DNA from: Corynespora cassiicola
Taxonomy: Eukaryota > Ascomycota > Dothideomycetes > Pleosporales > Corynesporascaceae
DNA length: 64,000 nucleotides
Direction of reading: 5' to 3'
Assembly: GCA_022059125.1 (NCBI GenBank)
Contig: JAEUWY010000004.1
Location: 1,550,001 to 1,614,000 of the forward strand
Shown: one piece after another, positions 56,262 through 64,000 of the stretch
Layout of the letters: every line of letters starts with the position of its first letter
Position numbering within the stretch: position 1 is the stretch's first letter
Made by a program: the position numbers and the translations under genes
The notes under the pieces: model-generated
The model's input: the letters and a program-made list of their open reading frames with translations, nothing else
Databases searched by the model: none
Told to the model about the DNA's origin: nothing

Positions 56262-56974
56262 GAGTCTTCGCTACGTTATGGTACACGACCTAGGCTCTGG
56301 ATAGTTAGCTCTATCTGGGTGCAACTTAGCATGATAGATGAATGACAAAAAGTTCAACGATTGGCTATACAAAAGGATAGCATTCACGTGCTCGATGTGA
56401 TAAGCTTCATTTGACTGTCTTCTTCTGTTGCGCCTAAAGGCTATTGACTGCCCGTTATTCATTGACAGAGAAGCACGGTTCTTGTCCGGCTCTACTTGAT
56501 CATTCACATTAGGAAAGACTGTTGCTAACATCATCTATGACTGCTTTCGACCGGTGTCTTTGACCTTGATCCACATTATCATGCATGCTTGTAGCCAACT
56601 AGTTTCATAAATTTCATCAGTCACAAATCTTTGGAAATAATATCAAGTAAACCAGGAGTTCATTTGACGTATATATATATACAAGGATGCCAAACGTTTT
56701 AATGCCTGACCAAAACTCCGAAAGAGCGCCGCGCGCTCGCTATAAATCAAACTTGTAGAAACCCATCTTCAAGCCTTCGTCATTCGTGAATCGTAATTGT
56801 TGTAAAAAAAATGCCCAGAGAAAGAAAAACCGGTCCCAAAACTCCTGGCGAGGTAGACATGACCACCCAAATGTATCCATTACCCATTCATCTGATTATA
56901 TTGACCCCGGTTGGATCTAGATCATGAGTGAGTTCTGCTCCGAGGTGTGATTATGGGGATGGGGATCGATGGAT
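56262..56974. other. 0.7 kb intergenic, convergent 3' ends
   Basis: Between the RPS22 and HSP104 stop codons. Holds a short TA repeat near 56672-56682. No coding signal. Confidence 0.45.
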
Positions 56975-59737
56975 TTAGTCATACAAATCCATCGTGCCAT
57001 CCACCTCATCATCCAACTCAGCTACTGCATCCGATTCATCGTACATCTCAGAATCCTCATCACTATCTGTGTGGTTTGGCAGGACTTGGATGTGGCCCTC
57101 GTCAAGGACAACACGTGCAACTTCGCCGTCCTTGATGCTGCCTCGCAAGATCATGACGGCCATGCGGTTGAGGACTTCCTTCTCGATGAGGCGTGCCAGA
57201 GGACGAGCACCGTAGGCTGGAGAGTAGCCTGCTGAACCAAGGTAGTCGCGGACTTCTGGCGTCATTTCGATCTTGACATTCCGGCCGTTGGCATTTAGAC
57301 GTTTCTGGATCTCTCCAAGGCGGACATCGACGATCTTGCGGATCTCCTTCTTGGTCAACCGGTTGAAGATGACGATAGATGAGATACGGTTGAGGAACTC
57401 GGGAAGGAAGTAGTTGCGCAGAGCACCCATGACCATCTCCTTCGTCGTGGGGTCGATCTTGCCGTCGGGTGCGTTGGGACGTGCAAGGTACTCGGCACCA
57501 AGGTTGGAGGTCATGACGACGATGCAGTTCTTTGCGTCAACAATACGACCTTGGCCGTCAGTGATGCGACCGTCATCCATGAGCTGCAAGAGCACAGTAA
57601 GAACCTCCTTGGCGGCTTTCTCGACTTCATCAAAGAGCAAGATAGAGAAGGGACGACGGCGTAGAGCCTCGGTGAGTTGACCACCAGCATCGTGGCCGAC
57701 GTAGCCTGGTGGGGCTCCAATCATCCTGCTCAAAGAGTGGCGCTCCTGGTATTCAGACATATCGAAGCGGATCATGGCTTTTGCGTCGTCGAAGAGGAAC
57801 TCGGCGAGAGCCTTTGTGAGGAGCGTCTTACCAGTACCAGAAGGACCACAGAAAAGGAAGCTGGGCGGCTGATTCGGGTTGGCAAGACCAGATCGCTGAA
57901 GTCGGATGGCGTTGGATACAGAATTGACAGCTTCCTTCTGACCAACAACGACCTGGCCAAGGTGGCGCTCCATATTTAGAAGCTTCTCTTTCTCGGTGGT
58001 CTTCAGCCTAGTGACTGGGATACCGGTCCAGCGAGCGACAATCTCATTGATCTGGTCCGGGCCGACAGCATCACTCAGAAGAGTTTCGCCGCCACCACCT
58101 CCCTGAGACCACATCTCGGCATCTGCCCTTGCCTTCTCCTTCTCGAGCTCATGAATACGAACCTCTACATCGGGAATGGCGTAGTACTTGAGATCGGAGG
58201 CGGTCTGGATGTCGCGGAGACGTTCGGCTTCGGCAAGCTTGTTCTTGAGATTCTCGAGCTTCAACTTGGCTTCTTGAATCTCCTTGCTGCGTCCCTTCTC
58301 GCGCTCGTACATCTCTCTGAGAGGCTTCAATTCTTCTTCGATGTTGGCTGCCTCAGCCTTGGCCTCCTTCAGACGGGTGCGGGACGCATCATCCTTCTCG
58401 CGGTCGAGAGCATGGATTTCAATTTGCAATTGACGCAGGCGACGCTCCAAGTTGTCAAGGACCTCTGGCTGTGATTCTCGGGTGACACGAACCGCAGCTG
58501 CAGCCTCGTCGATCAAATCAACTGCAGAATCGGGAAGACGACGCTGCGTGAGGTAGCGCGCGGCAAGGGTTGCAGCGGAGACGATGGCACCATCCAAGAT
58601 GGTAACACCGTGGTGAGTTTCATATCTCTCCTTCAATCCACGGAGAATGGAGATGGTCTCAGGAATCGAGGGCTCCTTGACGAGAACTTGCTGGAAACGT
58701 CGCTCGAAAGCCTGGTCCTTCTCGATGTATTTCCTGTACTCGCCGAGAGTTGTAGCACCGATGCAGTGAAGCTGTCCGCGGGCGAGCATGGGCTTCAGAA
58801 GATTGGCGGCATCCATACCACCCTCTCCAGAAGAACCAGCTCCCATGAGCAGATGGATTTCGTCCACGAACAATACTATCATCTCCCTGGACTCTTCAAT
58901 CTCCTTCAGAACACCCTTCATGCGTTCTTCAAACTCTCCTCTGTACTTGCTGCCAGCGACCAAGGCACCCACGTCCAGCGAGAGTAGCTTGCAGGCGGCA
59001 AGGTTGGCGGGTACGTCTGCATCGACGATTCGGCGGGCAAGACCCTCAACGACTGTGGTCTTACCAACACCGGGCTCTCCAATAAGGACGGGGTTGTTCT
59101 TGGTTCGTCTCGACAGAATACGGATGACTCGACGAATCTCCTCTTCACGGCCAATGACAGGGTCGATCTTGCCTTCCCGTGCCATGGCCGTCATATCAAT
59201 GGTGAATTTCTTGAGATTTTCATTCTCTTCCTCGGCATCTGCCGTCTTTGAATCCACCCGCTTTGTACCTCGAATGGCCTGTAGAGCCTGGTCGATTTGC
59301 TTTGTGTTGGGGACATTGGCCTCTGCAAGGCATCGCTGCACGGCAGAGTCTTGCACGAGAGCTTGGATAAGGTGGTCGATGGCAATGTAGCTGTCCTTTT
59401 GTGTTCGGCTCAGATCTTCGGCGGCCCGCAAGACTTTGGACATGCCGGGGGACGGTGAGGTTCGGTCTGGTGGTGGATCCTGGCTGGGTAACCGGACCAG
59501 GGCTTTCTTAAGGGCGCGTTCTGCTTGTTGAGGGTCGCCATTCGCGCGGTCGATGACTTGGCGGAATAGAGGTATCGAAGGCTGGTCGACCTTGTTCGCC
59601 TGATCTGGCGGGGGGTCGATGAGAGAGACAGCTAGATGCACGGGAGTAAGCTGTGAGTGAGCATAGCCCTGTGCGATATCAAAGGCATCGCTCAGTGCTT
59701 TTTTCGCTCGATCGGTGTAGGCGTCCATGGACGTCAT
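56975..59737 (-). CDS. HSP104: Hsp104/ClpB-type disaggregase, 920 aa
   Basis: Intron-free over 2.76 kb, usual for a heat-shock gene. The N-terminal Clp repeat domain (about residues 1-165) has [11 protein letters not shown] and [12 protein letters not shown]1 has Walker A GEPGVGKT and Walker B VLFVDEIH; the coiled-coil middle domain (about 410-530) is Glu/Lys rich; NBD2 has GPSGTGKT and [10 protein letters not shown], and the pore loop GAPPGYVG. The acidic end finishes DGTMDLYD, like the yeast tail that binds TPR cochaperones. Length agrees with yeast Hsp104 (908 aa) and Neurospora Hsp98. It dissolves aggregates with Hsp70 and Hsp40 in cytosol and nucleus. An alternative start lies at 59728 (second Met). 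Confidence 0.97.
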   Translation of the reverse strand: MTSMDAYTDRAKKALSDAFDIAQGYAHSQLTPVHLAVSLIDPPPDQANKVDQPSIPLFRQVIDRANGDPQQAERALKKALVRLPSQDPPPDRTSPSPGMSKVLRAAEDLSRTQKDSYIAIDHLIQALVQDSAVQRCLAEANVPNTKQIDQALQAIRGTKRVDSKTADAEEENENLKKFTIDMTAMAREGKIDPVIGREEEIRRVIRILSRRTKNNPVLIGEPGVGKTTVVEGLARRIVDADVPANLAACKLLSLDVGALVAGSKYRGEFEERMKGVLKEIEESREMIVLFVDEIHLLMGAGSSGEGGMDAANLLKPMLARGQLHCIGATTLGEYRKYIEKDQAFERRFQQVLVKEPSIPETISILRGLKERYETHHGVTILDGAIVSAATLAARYLTQRRLPDSAVDLIDEAAAAVRVTRESQPEVLDNLERRLRQLQIEIHALDREKDDASRTRLKEAKAEAANIEEELKPLREMYEREKGRSKEIQEAKLKLENLKNKLAEAERLRDIQTASDLKYYAIPDVEVRIHELEKEKARADAEMWSQGGGGGETLLSDAVGPDQINEIVARWTGIPVTRLKTTEKEKLLNMERHLGQVVVGQKEAVNSVSNAIRLQRSGLANPNQPPSFLFCGPSGTGKTLLTKALAEFLFDDAKAMIRFDMSEYQERHSLSRMIGAPPGYVGHDAGGQLTEALRRRPFSILLFDEVEKAAKEVLTVLLQLMDDGRITDGQGRIVDAKNCIVVMTSNLGAEYLARPNAPDGKIDPTTKEMVMGALRNYFLPEFLNRISSIVIFNRLTKKEIRKIVDVRLGEIQKRLNANGRNVKIEMTPEVRDYLGSAGYSPAYGARPLARLIEKEVLNRMAVMILRGSIKDGEVARVVLDEGHIQVLPNHTDSDEDSEMYDESDAVAELDDEVDGTMDLYD

Positions 59738-59901
59738 CTCGAAGGTCGATAATTAGTGTCGCAGTGACTCAAAGTGTAGAAAGAAAGAAAGTAGAGTTTG
59801 CCAAAGCGCAAGCGCTTGTTTGGAAGAAAGTGCGGACGTTCACTTTTGATCTGTCTGGATGTCTATGGAGAAAAAGGCTGCAGTGTCGTGGGCTCGAGGA
59901 C

Positions 59902-59909
59902 TTTATATA
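59902..59909 (-). promoter_or_regulatory. TATA box of HSP104
   Basis: TATATAAA on the minus strand, about 165 bp before the ATG at 59737, a suitable place for a gene with a 5' leader of about 130 bp. Confidence 0.6.
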
Positions 59910-60000
59910 CTCTGGAGGTGTAGAGGCGCAGAAGGCTGGTGAAGCAGCCAGTTGTATCACCAGATTTCTCGCAGGGGCGAGCCTGAGTTGGACACAGATC

Positions 60001-60018
60001 GAAGCTTCTCGCGAGTTC
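60001..60018. promoter_or_regulatory. Heat-shock element upstream of HSP104
   Basis: GAAgcTTCtcGCGagTTC: four alternating GAA/TTC units at 5 bp spacing, the third degenerate. It lies about 92 bp upstream of the TATA box in the direction of HSP104. This matches the binding consensus of heat-shock factor. Confidence 0.6.
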
Positions 60019-60636
60019 ATGCCCCTGCCAGGTTTCCGGTGAGCCCCGCCATACGTCACAAAGCCGCTAGTCCCGATATGGCTTGGCGCATAGACCTATC
60101 ATCCCATCCCAGACCACCACACTACTCCGCAGCCTTCCATGGCATTGTGGGCAGACGGCTGTTGCATCATTCGTGACCTCAACCTACTCTGGTTCCGCCC
60201 AGAAACTCTTGGTGGAAGCTGGCCGAAACTCAGTCAGACACGCGGCCGCCATTCCGCCAGGTTCTTTTGTGTTGCGGGCACAATGGCAGCAAGGCGATCG
60301 ATGACTGGCATCGATGCTCAACGCTGTGACCACGGGTGTGAGCTGTTGCAGCTCCATTTTAGGAGCCAGTATGGCTCACGATGCAGGTCCCGTCCATGCT
60401 CGCCATACATTGCTCCGATGTTATGCTGCTCTTGCCCGCTTCCAGGTTCAATTACGGATCTACCCCGCAAACCGCAGTCCACCTGCTCAGGTCGAGGTAC
60501 CCCGCAGCGCCATACTCTTAGAGCCGGCAATTGTGGAATCATGAGCCTATAAAATGCTTCTCGAGAACAAGTCTTCTTGGTTTTCTTGTCACCGCTGACA
60601 CAGTTGGGCCCTGCCGTTTTCGATCTGTTGGAAAGC
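60019..60636. other. 0.6 kb intergenic between HSP104 promoter and GH1 gene
   Basis: Upstream of both divergent genes. A CCTATAAAA string near 60546-60553 is a good TATA element for the GH1 gene (about 85 bp before its ATG). Confidence 0.45.
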
Positions 60637-62850
60637 ATGGCTCGCACAATCTTCTTCTCGCTACTTCTAGTGTGTCGATCGGTTCTCTCGCAGAATTCTT
60701 CTTTTCCGTCCAGTACCGGTGCCAGTCCTAGTCTGACCAGTTCAGCCTCGGCCTCTTTCATCACCAGTCTTGACTTGAGCGTTGAAGGTAAGCTGCTCAG
60801 GCTTTGATTGTGTCATGTCATCAACAGTGATGGTCTCTTTCTGATGCAAGATACTAAGAATAAAACGATTGACAAGACTGCAATATCAGTGTGGTTTCTT
60901 TCGTACTCAATGTTTTTCTCGATTCATAGAACAATCTGACAAATTAGACCTCTGGGACTTCTATGTCGGCCCGGTGGATACCTTCTCAATCAACACGACC
61001 GTAGAGCCAGCACCAATTCCAACTAGTTCATTAGTTCCTCCACCACCTCTCTACTATCCTTCATTTCCACGAGGGCAACAAGTTCCGCTACAACCGAAAA
61101 ACGAGAGCTGGAGTTTCCCAAAGGACTTTTGTAGGTGATCCCGGATACCGTTCCAGCACTTGCAGTGAAAAGAGTTATGTCGGGCCCCAGACGGGGTCTT
61201 GATCTTTGTCTCTATTCTATCTCGCCTCTTGAATTCTGACTATGTCAAGGGTACGGCGTGGCAGGCGCTGCATACCAAATTGAGGGCGCCGTCAAAGCGG
61301 AAGGACGTGCCCCAAGTATCTGGGATGTGTTAACACACCGCGTGCCTGATTACGTCGTTACAAATGAAACGGGAGACATTGCCGATAACAACTACTACCA
61401 ATACAAAGAAGGTAATGTGGTTTTCATACATATCTGGGCTGGACAGGCTGACAGAAGCGTTCAGATATCGCGCGGATAGCTGCTCTGGGCATCAAGACAT
61501 ATTCCTTCAGTCTTTCGTGGTCTCGAATTCTACCTTTCGGTAGTGGCGCCGTTAATGAGCAAGCCTTGGCTCATTATGATGATCTGATTGATACGTGCTT
61601 AGAATATGGAGTCACTCCGATGGTGACGCTTTACCATTGGGACTTGCCCTTGTTCCTCCAGAACAAATACGGTGGATGGCTATCAGCGGATATCATTCCA
61701 GACTTTACTGAATATGCTCGCATCGCATTTACTCGCTGGCATTCAAAGGTAAACCACTGGTTTACTGTAAATGAGCCGATTGTCTTCTGTGGGTTTTATC
61801 CACTGCCTGAAAACTACTTCAAGAAGACGGACATTCCGCCTGTTCGTCAAAAGTTCTACTGCGGCCACAACGTCCTCCTCGCCCATTCTGCAGCCTACCA
61901 TTTGGGGAAAGAGCTCAACAATAGTATCACCATATCCCTCAAACACAATGGTGGATACAAGATCCCACGTACTGATAGTGAGGAGGATGCAATTGCAGTT
62001 CAGCGCTCATGGGACTTCCAAGAGGGATGGTTCTCCGACCCGGTCTTCCTCTCTGGAGATTACCCTCGGTACTTGAAAGAATACGTGGAGACGTTTCTTG
62101 AGCCCTTCACGGATGAACAAAAGGCACAAATTAATGGCACAGCCGACATATATGCGCATGACGCATACACCTCGGATTTCATCATGGCTCCCGACAGTGG
62201 CATCGACGCTTGTACCAGCAACGCGACTCACACGCTATTTCCACAGTGCTACAACACAACCAAACTATACGCGAACAACTACTGGGCCATTGGTCCTGCA
62301 GGTGATCCGGGAACTCCTTGGTTGAATCAAGCCACTGATTGGGTTCCGGCTTTTCTGCATTACATGCAGGATACGTGGAAGCCTCGGGTATGGATATGGT
62401 CTAACCCCTGAGTCTACCCCTCCGCTAATTGTAATCTCAGGGCGGCGTGGCTATCACGGAATTCGGCATCAGTGAGCCTTTTGAGGCACTCAAAGAGAAC
62501 TTAGCCACCATCCTTATCGACCCTATCCGTTCACAGTACTATCGCGATTATCTAGAGGCGATCCTCATTGCAATATCCGAAGGCGTGAACGTCGTCGGCA
62601 CGCTCGCGTGGAGCATCTATGATAACTTGGAGTGGTCTCAAGGCTATGGAGTGAAATTTGGCATTCAGGTGAGTCATTCGAGTTCCGTGCCATGTTGCAT
62701 CGCGCAACTCGCATGGTAGATGAAGGAACTAGTGCTCTCGCATAGTGCTGACAGATTATATAGTATGTCAATTTAACGACTCAGGAGCGATACTTCAAAG
62801 CCAGTGCATTTGAATATGTCAACATGTTTAATATCTACCAAGAAAAGTAA
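60637..62850 (+). CDS. Secreted GH1 beta-glucosidase, 583 aa, six exons
   Basis: Exons 60637-60787, 60930-61130, 61250-61411, 61465-62387, 62441-62668 and 62764-62850 (1752 bp). Signal peptide (MARTIFFSLLLVCRSVLS), then a Ser/Pro-rich stretch of about 90 residues before the barrel. The barrel starts FPKDF|WYGVAGAAYQIEGA; YHWDLPLFLQ and HWFTVNEP (acid/base Glu) follow; the nucleophile Glu is in VAITEFGISEP, where most family members have ITENG. Ends YFKASAFEYVNMF. GH1 enzymes split beta-linked glucose from short sugars or glucosides. Several N-glycosylation sites (NGT, NAT, NTT) fit export. All joins keep the frame. Confidence 0.9.
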
Positions 62851-64000
62851 AAAGCAGAGCTGGACGTGGAAGCTAGAGGGTTTCCCCTCGGCTCCCAGAG
62901 GCAAGTTCTCCATACCACTTTGGTTAGTTTCAACGTGCAACCACAATAGAGTTGATTGGGCAAGTCGTTGCATAAAGCATCCGTGTTGTGAACTTCGCCG
63001 CTATTAGGGAGAGTCGTTATTCCCAAATGAGTTCTGCAAGGAGTATTACGCCGCAGGGTAATTCACGCTGCGAAGATGGTTTAATGAGCTACGCATCGCA
63101 CAACTCCAACTCCAGCTCTGTGTTTTTTTAACTTTGCATTGCACAACTCCGGTCCCTCCCCACCAGTTCCAACCAGTACGCCTAGCTAGTCTCCCCTTCT
63201 CGCTCAGCCCGCCGACGTGCAACGAAATCACGACCCCCACCGACGGCTGATTACCATATTCCCCAAGTGCACAAGGGTACTTTTACCACTACACAGGTTA
63301 ATTTCCGCCATGTATCCGTCTTACGGCACTAAGCCAAGAAGCCCTACCCGTCTACACATTGAGCCAAGCCTCTCTGTCTGGGCGTCGCTGGATTGCAACG
63401 AAAGAGGGTAAAAGGCAAGGAGGCAAGCCACCACCAACCAAAGGAGCGCCCCTCCCAAATCCTTCCGACGAACTGGAGCGCGGCGCACGCTCGCACGCTC
63501 GCTCGCAATCGCGCACTAACATCCGCCTCAAGCGGTCTAGCCTCGCCTCAGCCAACAGGCAGCCCAGCCCAAACGAAGAACAACGCCAGCCGAACGGCAA
63601 AGAGGCTAGTGTCAGCTGAACTGTCATCGCCCTGGCTCGAGAGGGTCTGAGGTAGAGACGCACGCGAAGAAAGCGAGAGGTAATTCCATCCAAAAAAAAT
63701 TTCAGGACGAGACAAATCTCGCTTCGCCGTCATGGAGTTCCACAGAGGCGCTGGCGTCGAACTGGAATCATCCTTGGTCTGGTCGACGAGAAGCGCCCGC
63801 GGCCATTCCAGAACGCCCGCGGACAATCTCCATGCCCAAAATGCCTCTTTCAAGCGAGACCCGTGGCCGCGGTGGAGAAGCTGAGGTGGAAGATTGGGCG
63901 AGGGGGAAGAGGGGGTGGTTGTGGTATCCCATTCGCAAAGCAGATAGATGGGTAGCATCTACCTAACCTAGTCAAGTTCGACCTCGCCAGCAGCTACTAG
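62851..64000. other. 1.15 kb region to window end, no supported gene
   Basis: Overlapping short frames on both strands with no domain. It may hold the promoter of a gene outside the window. Confidence 0.4.

Overview
The window looks like a gene-dense chromosomal segment of a filamentous ascomycete (Pezizomycotina, possibly Dothideomycetes; the class is an inference from gene content only). Support: about 25 eukaryotic genes on both strands; short introns (mostly 45-110 bp) with GT..AG ends and CTAAC/CTAAT-like branch sites; fungal families (Zn2Cys6 factor, LaeA-like methyltransferase, Dal5-type MFS, GH125, GH128, GH1); and no bacterial operons, CRISPR, phage or tRNA genes that I could see. 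Exon models were derived by hand by matching reading-frame phase across splice sites.

Layout. 1-2.05 kb: two decayed genes, a DUF4097-like protein with an in-frame stop and an SGNH-hydrolase remnant with three in-frame stops, beside AT-rich DNA. 2.1-7.3 kb: a small unknown gene, the DHHC palmitoyltransferase SWF1, and the telomere protein RAP1, the last two divergent from a 230 bp promoter. 10.1-15.8 kb: a six-exon LaeA-like methyltransferase, then a sulfotransferase-like P-loop protein carrying an Asn-Gly repeat. 17.5-23.3 kb: an unknown 184 aa protein, a Pex22-like membrane protein, eIF2B gamma (GCD1), and an unresolved gene with an in-frame TAG. 25.4-35.9 kb: a small membrane protein, a Zn2Cys6 regulator, a GH125 alpha-mannosidase, a 3.7 kb low-complexity intergenic stretch, and a protein with an AMPK-type glycogen-binding domain.

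37-46.4 kb: a large membrane protein gene that carries a stop codon and a frameshift, an unknown Cys-rich protein, an MFS transporter and a probably GPI-anchored GH128 glucanase. 46.7-59.7 kb is a growth and stress block: RPL17 (uL22) divergent from NOP1 (fibrillarin), a putative ribonucleotide-reductase inhibitor with a PCNA-binding motif, a four-TM protein, a LysM protein, RPS22 (uS8) and HSP104. 60.6-62.9 kb: a secreted GH1 beta-glucosidase.

The most interesting signal is an unannotated H/ACA snoRNA in the coding intron of RPS22. Both hairpins, the H box and the ACA box can be read directly. The 5' pocket matches the 18S rRNA sequence around Psi106, the target of yeast snR44, which also sits in an RPS22 intron. 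RPS22, RPL17, NOP1 and this snoRNA all serve ribosome production. A second theme is gene decay: four loci carry in-frame stops, most explainable by C-to-T change (CAG to TAG, CAA to TAA, CGA to TGA), as expected from RIP-like mutation but not proven here.
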